This document shows, piece after piece, positions 43,760-51,808 of a stretch of 64,000 nucleotides of DNA. A program made the translations under genes and the position numbers. The stretch's first letter is position 1, and every line of letters starts with the position of its first letter. The DNA lies in NCBI GenBank assembly GCA_965219035.1, contig CBDCMR010000004.1, forward strand, positions 558,001 to 622,000. Direction: 5' to 3'. The notes under the pieces were generated by a model. It saw nothing but the letters and a program-made list of their open reading frames with translations. It had not been told where the DNA came from and did no database searches. Source of the DNA: CBDCKN01 sp965219035 (GTDB lineage: Bacteria; Gemmatimonadota; Gemmatimonadetes; Longimicrobiales; Gaopeijiaceae).

Positions 43760-44443
43760 TTCCTTCTCCGTTTTTCGAGGAAGGATACAGTATAGGCGGG
43801 GCTGATCCAGTGCGAGAGCGATGGACCGCGTTCCTGCCGATTGGTAGAATCTTCGCCAAGTCGGCAAACTGTGCTATCCTTTTGCGACTTTTCCACACCG
43901 GAAAAGCCTGTCAATCGGCCCCTCGCCACTGGCACGAATCTCGCAACCGATATGCTCTCGCAGTGCCACTTGCAAGCAGCATCTCCACCGATCTTCCTCA
44001 ACCTCGAGGCGATGCGTCAGGAGAAGCCCCGAAACGGGAGATCTCCCATGCGTATTTTCTCGTTCCCACCGCGCGCCGGATGCACCGGCCCGGGTCAGTA
44101 CCTGCTCGCCCTGCAGGTTTGCCCAAGAGATTGGGATGGCGAACAGTTCTCGGCTCCTGGAGACACGGACTGTGTATAGGGCGCCGGGCTCATCGGGCGG
44201 CGCCGGGTTCTTCGTCTTCTTCCTCGTGGTTTGTAGCGCCCTGTACATGGGGGCCTGCCCGAGCTCCACGGGAGATCCAGGACCGGCGGAAGCACAGGTT
44301 CGTCCCTGGAGCTACTGAGGCAAGTAGCTTGGTGTCCCGTTGCCGACGGCGGCGCTCATGGCCGTGTTCATCGTGTTCAAGATCGTGGTGAATGTGATCG
44401 CACACTTGAGGGAGCACGCGCTGAGTCGGCAGCACGCGCAGGG
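43760..44443. other. Long intergenic region between ychF-like and leu genes
   Basis: About 680 bp. Contains a perfect inverted repeat CTTTTCC-5-GGAAAAG (43888-43906), a possible small membrane protein gene (44136-44318), and a 29-36 codon frame (44339 or 44360 to 44446) with a hydrophobic MAVFIVFKIVVNVIAH that has no Shine-Dalgarno. No tRNA or known RNA is visible. Confidence 0.4.
44136..44318 (+). CDS. Possible small membrane protein
   Basis: 60 residues from ATG 44136. One hydrophobic helix (GAGFFVFFLVVCSALYMGAC) with a C in a position that could be a lipobox, then a polar tail. No homology known and no strong ribosome binding site; reported because the region is otherwise empty. Confidence 0.25.
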   Translation: MANSSRLLETRTVYRAPGSSGGAGFFVFFLVVCSALYMGACPSSTGDPGPAEAQVRPWSY

Positions 44444-44475
44444 TTGACAGCCCCCGGCGTCTTCTGTCATATGTT
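44444..44475 (+). promoter_or_regulatory. Promoter of the leu operon
   Basis: A perfect -35 TTGACA at 44444-44449. Possible -10 elements are TCATAT at 44467-44472 (17-bp spacing) or TATGTT at 44470-44475 (20 bp). Transcription would start near 44480, about 55 nt before the leader peptide ATG. Confidence 0.5.
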
Positions 44476-44534
44476 AGCGTAGTTTTTTTGTTCATGGCGC
44501 GGCGCCGGAAGCCCCGCCACAGGGAGCCGAGAGC

Positions 44535-44639
44535 ATGATCCGGACTCAGGCGCTGACCTTTAGCCTTGACGCCCTTCGACTTATCGGTCTTTTTCGGCCG
44601 ATGAGAGGGCACCGGTTCGTGCGGCTCTGGGCAGCCTGA
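44535..44639 (+). CDS. leuL: Leucine-rich leader peptide of the leu operon
   Basis: 34 codons with AGGGAG 8 nt upstream of ATG 44535. The peptide starts MIRTQALTFSLDALRLIGLF: five leucines between positions 7 and 19, four of them encoded by CTT. It lies between the promoter and an intrinsic terminator in front of leuA, as expected for a translated attenuator leader. When charged leucine tRNA is scarce, ribosome stalling here would favour an antiterminator. This is inferred from arrangement. Confidence 0.55.
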   Translation: MIRTQALTFSLDALRLIGLFRPMRGHRFVRLWAA

Positions 44640-44667
44640 GCGAGCGAGACCGGAAGCGCGAAACGCG

Positions 44668-44703
44668 CGGGCCCTCTCGGAAACGGGGGGGCCCGGTTTT
44701 TTT
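44668..44703 (+). terminator. Attenuator terminator before leuA
   Basis: A 12-bp stem CGGGCCCTCTCG (44668-44679), a GAAA tetraloop (44680-44683) and CGGGGGGGCCCG (44684-44695) with two G-T pairs, followed by a run of seven T (44697-44703). It lies 21 nt before the leuA start and cannot terminate any upstream gene except the leader. A small overlapping hairpin GCGCG-AAA-CGCGC (44656-44668) may compete. Confidence 0.8.
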
Positions 44704-44724
44704 GGGGCCGGCATAGGACGAACC

Positions 44725-46281
44725 ATGGCCAAGATCAAGATCTTCGATACGACGCTCCGGGACGGTGAGCAGTCTCCCGGGTGCACGATGTCCACGGCCG
44801 AGAAGCTCAGGATGGCGCATCAACTCGACGAGTTGGGCGTCGACGTCATCGAGGCGGGCTTCCCGGTGGCATCGGAGGACGATTTCAACGGCGTGCGATC
44901 CATCGTCCGCGAGGTGCGTCGGCCCATCATCGCGGCCCTGGCGCGGGCGCACCCGGTCGATGTCGACCGGGCGGCGGCGGCGTTGGAGGAAGCGGAGCAC
45001 GCACGGGTGCACGTCTTCCTTGCCACTTCGGACGTCCATCTCGAGCACAAGCTGGAGATCACCCGCGACGAATGCCTGGACCGGGTGGTGGAGGCCGTCG
45101 AGAGGGCCCGGCGACTCGCCGACGACGTGGAGTTCAGCGCGGAAGACGCGACCCGGACAGACGTGGCGTTCCTCTGTCAGGTTGTACAGGCAGCAGTGGA
45201 GGCGGGCGCCACTACGATCAACATCCCCGACACCGTGGGCTACACCTTGCCCAAGGAGTACGCGGCACTGATAGAGGCACTGTTCCGCGACGTTCAGGGT
45301 TTGGAGAACACGGTGGTCAGCGTCCATTGTCACGACGATCTCGGGCTCGCGGTCGCGAACTCTCTGGCAGCCATCGAGGCCGGTGCGCGGCAGATCGAGT
45401 GCACCATCAACGGCATCGGGGAGCGCGCCGGCAACGCATCTCTCGAGGAGATCGTGATGGCCCTCAAGGTGCGCGGGGACCTGACCGAGCACCACACGGA
45501 CGTCAACACGCGCTCCCTGTACAAGGCGAGCCAGCTCCTCTCGCACCTGACCGGGATTCACCCCCAGCCCAACAAGGCCATCGTGGGCAAGAACGCCTTC
45601 GCTCACGAAGCCGGCATCCATCAGCACGGCATGCTCAAGGAGAAGATGACGTACGAGATCATGACTCCGGAAATGGTCGGCGCTCCCGGGACGCAGCTGG
45701 TCCTCGGGAAGCACTCCGGCCGGCACGGCCTCAAGAACCGGTACCAGGAGCTGGGTTACGTGCTGGAGTCCGAGGAGTTGGATCGAGCCTACAAGTTGTT
45801 CACTCTCCTGGCGGACCAGAAGAAGACGGTCTTGGACGAGGATCTCCTGGTGATCCTGCACCATGGGGCCATGGTGGACACCCCCAGGTCGTTCCGTCTC
45901 GTCGAGCTGGACGTGAACTGCGGCGGCAGGTGGTCCACGGCGCGCGTTCGCCTCACCCACGGTGATGGCCCTCCCATGGAGGCCTCCGGCAAGGGTGACG
46001 GTCCCATCGCAGCGGCGTTCTCGGCCATCGACGAGCTGATCGATGCCACCGTCGCAATCGAGGACTTCGAGATCGTGGCCGCCACTCCGGGCCGGGACGC
46101 CGTCGGAGAGGTGAACCTCCACGCCCGCATCGGCGGCCAGACCTTCGCCGGCCGGGGGGCGTCGACCGATGTGGTGGACGCCGCGGCCCGCGCCTACATC
46201 AATGTCCTCAACAAGGCGGAGCACGCCAGGGCCCTCGAGGGGATGGAACTGGAGAAGGAAAGCTACCTTTGGGGCGTATGA
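44725..46281 (+). CDS. leuA: 2-Isopropylmalate synthase
   Basis: 518 residues, normal for LeuA. DTTLRDGEQSPGCTMS at the N-terminus (HMGL-like, metal-binding D), SVHCHDDLGLAVANSLAAIE with the metal histidines, and the C-terminal allosteric LeuA domain (CGGRWSTARVRLTHGDG onward) that senses leucine. It condenses acetyl-CoA with 2-oxoisovalerate, the first leucine-specific step. First gene of leuABCD; its stop is 1 nt before the leuB start. Confidence 0.95.
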   Translation: MAKIKIFDTTLRDGEQSPGCTMSTAEKLRMAHQLDELGVDVIEAGFPVASEDDFNGVRSIVREVRRPIIAALARAHPVDVDRAAAALEEAEHARVHVFLATSDVHLEHKLEITRDECLDRVVEAVERARRLADDVEFSAEDATRTDVAFLCQVVQAAVEAGATTINIPDTVGYTLPKEYAALIEALFRDVQGLENTVVSVHCHDDLGLAVANSLAAIEAGARQIECTINGIGERAGNASLEEIVMALKVRGDLTEHHTDVNTRSLYKASQLLSHLTGIHPQPNKAIVGKNAFAHEAGIHQHGMLKEKMTYEIMTPEMVGAPGTQLVLGKHSGRHGLKNRYQELGYVLESEELDRAYKLFTLLADQKKTVLDEDLLVILHHGAMVDTPRSFRLVELDVNCGGRWSTARVRLTHGDGPPMEASGKGDGPIAAAFSAIDELIDATVAIEDFEIVAATPGRDAVGEVNLHARIGGQTFAGRGASTDVVDAAARAYINVLNKAEHARALEGMELEKESYLWGV

Positions 46282-46282
46282 C

Positions 46283-47470
46283 ATGAATTGGCACATCGCC
46301 GTTCTCCCCGGGGACGGGGTCGGCTGCGAGGTAATCGACGCAGCCGTTCGAGTGCTTCGGGCGACAGCCGAGCGCTTCGGTCACGAAGCGAGCCTGGAGT
46401 TCCACGACGTGGGCTGGACCGCCTACGACCGCCACGGCGTCCCACTCCCCGAAGGCACCCTGGAGGCCTGTCGGTCGGCAGACGCCGTGCTCCTGGGAGC
46501 CGTCGGCGATCCCCGCGGAGACGGCCTCGATCCCGAGGTACGGCCGGAGGCGGCTCTCCTGGCCTTGCGGCAGGAGATGGGGTGCTTCGCCAACCTCCGT
46601 CCGGTTCGTCTCCTCGCCGCCTTGGCGGACGCGTCTCCACTGCGCCGCGAGCGTGTCGACGGCACGGACCTTGTGATCGTCCGCGAGCTGGCCGGCGGGA
46701 TCTACTACGGAGAGCCCCGCGGGGCCGTCGACGGCGGCCAGGCCGCAGTGGACACAATGCGGTACCACCGGGACGAAGTCGTCAGGATTGCCAAGGTGGC
46801 GTTCGAGACGGCTCGGGGCCGGCGGAGGAAGGTCCTCTCCATCGACAAGGCCAACGTCCTCCACAGCTCGAGACTCTGGCGCGAGGTGGTCGACGGCGTG
46901 GCGGAGGATTATCCCGACGTGGAGTGCCATCACATGCTCGTCGACCGGGCCGCCATGGAGCTCGTGCTCAATCCCACCCGCCTCGACGTGATGCTCGCGC
47001 CGAACCTGTTCGGCGACGTGTTGAGCGACGAGGCCGCCGCGGTGGTGGGATCCATCGGGCTGCTAGCTTCCGCGAGCATCGGTGGAGGCGGCGGGATCTT
47101 CGAGCCGGTCCACGGCTCGGCCTCGGACATCGCAGGCACGGGCACTGCCAATCCCCTCGCCACCATCCTGTCGGCGGCACTGCTGCTCCGTCACGTCTAC
47201 GGACACGAGGCGGAGGCCAGGGCCGTCGAAACCGCGGTGGAGCAGGTCCTGGAGGGCGGGTTGCGGACACCGGACCTGGCTCGTGGCGATGAGCCAGCCG
47301 TTGGAACGGAAGCCATGGGTGAAGCGGTGGCCGATGCGGTCAGCAAGGCCGATGCCGTAATGAGCGCCGAGGCCGGTGCCGTGGCGAGTGCCGATGCCGT
47401 GGCGAGCGCCGAAGCCGGTGCCGTGACCGGCGTCGACGTGACGAGCGAAGAGGCGTCATCCCATGCCTAG
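46283..47470 (+). CDS. leuB: 3-Isopropylmalate dehydrogenase with a repetitive C-terminal tail
   Basis: 395 residues; the enzyme core ends near residue 350. IAVLPGDGVGCEVIDAAVRV, GAVGDPRGD, YYGEPRG and MLVDRAAMELVLNPTRLDVM with NLFGDVLSDEA and HGSASDIAGTGTANP identify LeuB, which oxidatively decarboxylates 3-isopropylmalate. The last 45 residues are an alanine-rich tail with a 14-residue repeat, absent from typical LeuB. ATG 46283; the stop overlaps leuC by 8 nt. Confidence 0.93.
   Translation: MNWHIAVLPGDGVGCEVIDAAVRVLRATAERFGHEASLEFHDVGWTAYDRHGVPLPEGTLEACRSADAVLLGAVGDPRGDGLDPEVRPEAALLALRQEMGCFANLRPVRLLAALADASPLRRERVDGTDLVIVRELAGGIYYGEPRGAVDGGQAAVDTMRYHRDEVVRIAKVAFETARGRRRKVLSIDKANVLHSSRLWREVVDGVAEDYPDVECHHMLVDRAAMELVLNPTRLDVMLAPNLFGDVLSDEAAAVVGSIGLLASASIGGGGGIFEPVHGSASDIAGTGTANPLATILSAALLLRHVYGHEAEARAVETAVEQVLEGGLRTPDLARGDEPAVGTEAMGEAVADAVSKADAVMSAEAGAVASADAVASAEAGAVTGVDVTSEEASSHA
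47348..47431 (+). repeat. Tandem 42-bp repeat in leuB tail
   Basis: Two direct copies (47348-47389 and 47390-47431) beginning GCCGATGCCGT, differing at a few positions. They encode ADAVMSAEAGAVAS and ADAVASAEAGAVTG. The preceding AMGEAVADAVSKADAV is a degenerate further copy. In-frame units mean copy number can change without breaking the gene. Confidence 0.75.
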
Positions 47471-48863
47471 GACGATGCTGGACAAAATCTGGGACGCCCA
47501 TCTCGTGCACAGCGAGGAGGGCAGGCCGGACCTCCTTTACATCGATCTCCACCTCCTCCACGAGGTGACCTCGGCGCAGGCGTTCGAGGGGCTTCGCCTG
47601 GCGGGCCGGACCGTGCGGCGTCCCGAGTTTTGTGTGGCCACCGTCGATCACAACGTGCCCACCACCGACCGCTCCCTCCCCATCCTCGACGACCTGGCCC
47701 GTCTCCAGATCGAGGCGCTCAGCAGGAACGCGCAGGAATTTGGGATCGAGCTCTTCGACGTCGACAGCCCCCACCAGGGGATCGTCCACGTCATCGGACC
47801 GGAGATGGGCTTCACCCAGCCCGGCATGACCATCGTGTGTGGCGACAGCCACACGTCGACGCACGGAGCGTTCGGAGCTCTGGCCATGGGGATCGGCACA
47901 TCCCAGGTCGAGCACGTGCTGGCGACCCAGTGCATGCCCAGGGCCCGGCCCAGGTCCATGGAGATCCGGGTCAATGGGGAGCTGCCGCCTGGAGTGACGG
48001 CGAAAGACCTGATCCTCGGCATCATCGCCCAGATCGGGATAGCGGGCGGCACCGGCCACGTCATCGAGTACACGGGCGAGGCAGTCCGCGCGCTCTCCAT
48101 GGAGGAGCGTATGACGGTCTGCAACATGTCCATCGAAGCGGGCGCCCGCGCCGGCATGATCGCACCGGATGAGACCACCTTCCGCTATCTGGAGGGACGG
48201 CCCAGAGCGCCCCAGGGGGAGGCATTCGAGCACGCCGTATCCCGCTGGCGGGAACTCGCCACCGACGAAGGATCCACCTTCGACAAGAGCGTGGAGGTCG
48301 ATGCGTCGTCCCTGGAGCCCTTCGTCACATGGGGGACCAACCCGGGGATGTCGATCCCGGTCACGGGAAGCATCCCAGTGCCCGAATCCGCCGCATCGGC
48401 CGACGATCTGGAGGCGCTGGAGCGGGCTCTCGCCTACATGGACCTGAAGCCCGGCACCCCCATCCAGAAGGTCTCCATCGACCGGGTCTTCCTGGGCTCC
48501 TGCACCAACGCCCGAATCGAGGATCTGCGGGCCGCCTCCTCGGTCCTGGACGGTCACGAAGTCCACGAGAGTGTCCGTGCCATGGTGGTCCCCGGATCGG
48601 CGGCGGTGAAGCGCGCCGCCGAAGAAGAGGGCCTCGACCGCGTGTTCATCGAGGCGGGCTTCGAGTGGCGGGAAGCGGGGTGCTCCATGTGCTTGGGGAT
48701 GAACCCGGACATCCTGGGCCCCGGCGAGCGCTGCGCGTCCACCTCCAACCGTAACTTCGAGGGACGCCAGGGGCGGGGAGGACGAACGCATCTGGTGAGC
48801 CCGCAGATGGCGGCGGCCGCGGCCGTAGCCGGCCACTTCGTCGACATTCGGGACTGGGTCTGA
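47463..48863 (+). CDS. leuC: 3-Isopropylmalate dehydratase large subunit
   Basis: 466 residues, full length. TMLDKIWDAHLVHSEEGRPD at the start, VCGDSHTSTHGAFGALAMGI, FLGSCTNARIEDLR (first Fe-S cysteine) and CSMCLGMNPD (the other two) show an aconitase-fold 4Fe-4S subunit. With LeuD it isomerises 2- to 3-isopropylmalate. Starts inside the end of leuB, ends 3 nt before leuD. Confidence 0.95.
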   Translation: MPRTMLDKIWDAHLVHSEEGRPDLLYIDLHLLHEVTSAQAFEGLRLAGRTVRRPEFCVATVDHNVPTTDRSLPILDDLARLQIEALSRNAQEFGIELFDVDSPHQGIVHVIGPEMGFTQPGMTIVCGDSHTSTHGAFGALAMGIGTSQVEHVLATQCMPRARPRSMEIRVNGELPPGVTAKDLILGIIAQIGIAGGTGHVIEYTGEAVRALSMEERMTVCNMSIEAGARAGMIAPDETTFRYLEGRPRAPQGEAFEHAVSRWRELATDEGSTFDKSVEVDASSLEPFVTWGTNPGMSIPVTGSIPVPESAASADDLEALERALAYMDLKPGTPIQKVSIDRVFLGSCTNARIEDLRAASSVLDGHEVHESVRAMVVPGSAAVKRAAEEEGLDRVFIEAGFEWREAGCSMCLGMNPDILGPGERCASTSNRNFEGRQGRGGRTHLVSPQMAAAAAVAGHFVDIRDWV

Positions 48864-48866
48864 CCC

Positions 48867-49469
48867 GTGGAGCCCTTCACCACACACACCGGGCTGGTGG
48901 CGCCGTTGGATCGCGTCGACGTGGACACAGATCAGATCATCCCGAAGCAGTTCCTGAAGCGGATCGGGCGCACCGGATACGGCCAGTTTCTCTTTCAGGA
49001 TTGGCGCACCCGTGAGGACGGCTCTCCGAACCCCGACTTCTCCCTCAACCGCCCCGAGTACGCCGGAGCCAGCATCCTCGTCGCGGGCCGAAACTTCGGA
49101 TGTGGCTCGTCCAGGGAGCACGCGCCCTGGGCGCTGACCGACTTCGGATTCCGGGCCGTCATCGCGCCGAGCTTCGCCGACATCTTCGGAAGCAACAGCT
49201 TCCAGAATGGCTTGCTGCCCATCGAGCTGGCCGAAGACGAGGTCGCGCATGTCATGGCTTCGGCCCAGTCCGGCGGCGGGTACTCCATGAGGGTGGATCT
49301 GGAGGCGCAACAGGTCAGCGACAAACACGGCTGGCAAGCAGACTTCTCCATCGATCCCTTCCGGAGACACTGCCTTCTGAACGGCGTCGACGACATCGCC
49401 CACACGCTCCAGCTCGAGAGCCGGATCCAGGTGTTCGAGGACGCACGGAGGGCTGCGGCCCAAGGCTGA
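48867..49469 (+). CDS. leuD: 3-Isopropylmalate dehydratase small subunit
   Basis: 200 residues from GTG 48867. DRVDVDTDQIIPKQFLKRI and ILVAGRNFGCGSSREHAPWA are the conserved swivelling-domain motifs of LeuD. It completes the active site of LeuC. Last gene of the operon. Confidence 0.94.
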   Translation: MEPFTTHTGLVAPLDRVDVDTDQIIPKQFLKRIGRTGYGQFLFQDWRTREDGSPNPDFSLNRPEYAGASILVAGRNFGCGSSREHAPWALTDFGFRAVIAPSFADIFGSNSFQNGLLPIELAEDEVAHVMASAQSGGGYSMRVDLEAQQVSDKHGWQADFSIDPFRRHCLLNGVDDIAHTLQLESRIQVFEDARRAAAQG

Positions 49470-49663
49470 CGGCCCGCCACCCCAGCTCCATCCCGCTCCA
49501 CCGGCGCCCTCGCGTCGTGTCAGCTAGTCGTCGCCCCCGTGGCGGCCGACGACACCAGCCGTGATTACTTGGCCATGACCCCAGGAGTGATCTTCCGGTC
49601 CGTGGGCCTCCCGCACCGGCTGTCGGCCGTTCTCGTCTCCGCCTTCGGGCTCCTCGCTACGGG

Positions 49664-49828
49664 TCAGGACCCTCGCAGACGCTCCTCGATTCTGGCGAGG
49701 CGCTCGTCGATCTCGCGGAGCTGGTGGATGATCATTACGTGTGTCTTCTTGGCGTCGATTCCCACCGGGCTGGAGTCGCTGGCGATCTCTTCCTCGATGG
49801 CCCGAACCGTTTCCTCGGGGATGTTCAT
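49664..49828 (-). CDS. Small helical protein, unknown
   Basis: 54 residues from ATG 49828 (GGAGTCATTC upstream). EETVRAIEEEIASDSSPVGI and IIHQLREIDERLARIEERLR: amphipathic with a coiled-coil end. The IDAKKTHVMIIHQL pattern resembles small hypothetical proteins, no function known. Confidence 0.5.
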   Translation of the reverse strand: MNIPEETVRAIEEEIASDSSPVGIDAKKTHVMIIHQLREIDERLARIEERLRGS

Positions 49829-50011
49829 GAATGACTCCTGCAGCGTAGCGGGTCCGTGTGATGGAACGGGTGTCTCGTCGGGCTCCGGGACCATACGCAG
49901 GCGGGCCTCGGCTCGACAGAATTGGCCCTCCCGTTAGTTGGGCGGTATCGTGTGTTGGGCATGCAGTAGCCTGAGTCGAAGTCGTCACGCCATTCTCCCT
50001 GGGAGATGCAA

Positions 50012-50200
50012 ATGTCGGGTGCCGCGAAGCTGTTCGTCCTCCTCGCCCTCCTCGCCTTCCTCCTGGCCATCGTAGCCAGCTTTTGGATGGGTGCCATCAT
50101 GGGCATCGGTGCTGAGGCGTATTCCCGAGCCTGTACCAACCTCGCGCTCATCGCCATTGCCATCGTCATGGTCTTCGAGGAAGAGGGGTCGGCCGGCTAG
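50012..50200 (+). CDS. Small two-span membrane protein
   Basis: 62 residues with two hydrophobic helices (KLFVLLALLAFLLAIVASFW and NLALIAIAIVMVF). GGGAG lies 6 nt before ATG 50012; ATG 50006 is an alternative. No family recognised. Confidence 0.5.
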   Translation: MSGAAKLFVLLALLAFLLAIVASFWMGAIMGIGAEAYSRACTNLALIAIAIVMVFEEEGSAG

Positions 50201-50321
50201 AACCGGCGCAGATCACACCCCGGCCGAGCCCGGCGGGCTCGGCCGGGCATCTCGAGCCCGCACAAGCGGCCTGGCCCTCCGGGGTTCGGAGCCCGCGTCC
50301 AGAGCCCGTGTGGTGGTTTCT

Positions 50322-51176
50322 TCAAAAGCCCAGGACGTTGGTCCGGATCTTCGTGAGTCCTTGCTCCCTGGCCCACAGATCCAACTCCACGGTGGCCACC
50401 TCGTCGACGAGAGGGACGGCCGCACCCTGCCGCCGCTGGTCCACGGACTTCAGGTATCGCCGACAGGTCCGGCACTCGTCGATCCGGACGTGGGCAACCG
50501 ACTCCGCCGTGTGCACGGGAAGACGGTCGGCGTTGGTCTCGCCGCACCCTGGGCAAGTAAGTCGCGGAAAGCGCCACTCGGTGGCACAGGTGGAGCAGAC
50601 GAGGGTCCGGCGACCGACGGCGTCGGGGAGATCTCGGAGAACGGCCACCTGCGGCTGTCCGCCACAGGTCATGCAGCGTCTTCCCCCTTGCTCCAGCGGT
50701 GCGGGCGGGCCATCCGAAGCCAGAGACATGATCACGGGCTCGAGGAAGGCCCGGGCGTGGAATTCGGTGGAGTCGGGCTCGGTCCCGGCGGTCTCGCCCC
50801 GTGCCGCACCGAGGGCTGCCCGGAGCATCGTGGAGCGGTGCGCCCCGTCGGTGTCCAGAAGGGCTCGGGCGCCCTCCGTGATCACCTCGGTCCCTACGTC
50901 GGTGATCCTCGCCAGGAAGTCCTCGAACCGGGGCACGAGCTCGTCGACGGGGAGCCGATCGACAAGGAGGAGTTGGGAGGTGCCTGCGGTGCTCCGCACC
51001 AGAGGTAACCAGCGCTCCACGGGCACGCGCTCCGCCACCCACTCCTGGATCTCGATGAGCCCCACGTAGAATCCGAGGAGCTCTTCGGCATGTGGGGCCT
51101 TGTCGAGGAGGTGAACCGCCCTGGCCCGCCGGAGCGTCCACGGGCTCACGGCGGGAGCGGAGCCGGTGGCCGTCAA
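50322..51176 (-). CDS. fdhE: Formate dehydrogenase accessory protein FdhE
   Basis: 284 residues from TTG 51176, which overlaps the fdoI stop as TTGA; ATG 51224 is an alternative that would overlap fdoI by 52 nt. The C-terminal zinc-ribbon part has CMTCGGQPQVAVLRD, CSTCATEWRFPRLTCPGCGE and IDECRTCRRYLKSVDQRR, four C-x2-C pairs typical of FdhE. It is needed for maturation of membrane formate dehydrogenases. Last gene of the fdo cluster. Confidence 0.88.
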   Translation of the reverse strand: MTATGSAPAVSPWTLRRARAVHLLDKAPHAEELLGFYVGLIEIQEWVAERVPVERWLPLVRSTAGTSQLLLVDRLPVDELVPRFEDFLARITDVGTEVITEGARALLDTDGAHRSTMLRAALGAARGETAGTEPDSTEFHARAFLEPVIMSLASDGPPAPLEQGGRRCMTCGGQPQVAVLRDLPDAVGRRTLVCSTCATEWRFPRLTCPGCGETNADRLPVHTAESVAHVRIDECRTCRRYLKSVDQRRQGAAVPLVDEVATVELDLWAREQGLTKIRTNVLGF

Positions 51177-51808
51177 GACCCGGACTGCTCCTTCTGCCAG
51201 AGGGGATGGTGGAGCTTGGCCCATGCATGGGTCACCGACCCGTGGAGCATGGACCCGAGCGTTCCCGGGTAGGCCACCGTTCCGAGGTAGACGTGAACGA
51301 TGAGGAGCAGCCCCCCGGCCACGGTGGTCAGGTAGTGGAGGACCCGCATCCCGTTGACCACGCCTCCGTAGAAGGGGCCGAGGCCCAGCGCGCCTCCGGG
51401 CAACCAGAGAGGGACTCCCGACACCAGATAGGAGACCCCCAGCAGCCCCATGGCCCAGAAGAAGAGCTTCTGGCCGGCGTTGTACTTGCCGGCAGGGGGG
51501 ACGTTGTCCTTGTCGTGGACGGCATAGTGGCGGATCGCCTTGAGCCACTCCCGATCGCCGGAGTCGATCCGCATGTCGCGGGCCCAAACGAGGACCATGG
51601 CCACGAGCGACCCGGAGAAGATGACTCCCATCCAGGGGTGGAGGATGCGAGCCGTCGGCCCGCCGCCCACCAGAGTGGTGATCCAGAACAGCCTCGGGTG
51701 GGAGAACGCCAGGCCGGTGAACAGAAGAAGGACGAAGGAAAGGCCCACGACCCAGTGCAAGATTCGCTCAGCGTAGGTGAAGCGCTGAATCTCCCCCTGG
51801 GCGCTCAT
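51173..51808 (-). CDS. fdoI: Formate dehydrogenase cytochrome b556 subunit
   Basis: 211 residues with four hydrophobic segments. RFTYAERILHWVVGLSFVLL and VHVYLGTVAYPGTLGSMLHG carry the haem-ligand histidines of FdnI/FdoI. It anchors the complex and passes electrons from formate to quinone. ATG 51808 overlaps the fdoH stop (ATGA). Confidence 0.9.
   Translation of the reverse strand: MSAQGEIQRFTYAERILHWVVGLSFVLLLFTGLAFSHPRLFWITTLVGGGPTARILHPWMGVIFSGSLVAMVLVWARDMRIDSGDREWLKAIRHYAVHDKDNVPPAGKYNAGQKLFFWAMGLLGVSYLVSGVPLWLPGGALGLGPFYGGVVNGMRVLHYLTTVAGGLLLIVHVYLGTVAYPGTLGSMLHGSVTHAWAKLHHPLWQKEQSGS

Noticed and set aside
43810..44391. 193-codon + strand frame in the long intergenic gap
   Set aside because: Arginine/serine-rich, no conserved motif, no start signal; typical of noncoding GC-rich sequence.
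44581..46296. 571-codon minus-strand frame opposite leuA
   Set aside because: Shadow of leuA; no homology and no ribosome binding site.
47340..49463. 707-codon open frame on the minus strand opposite leuC/leuD
   Set aside because: Antisense to clearly conserved leu genes; composition typical of a codon-position shadow.
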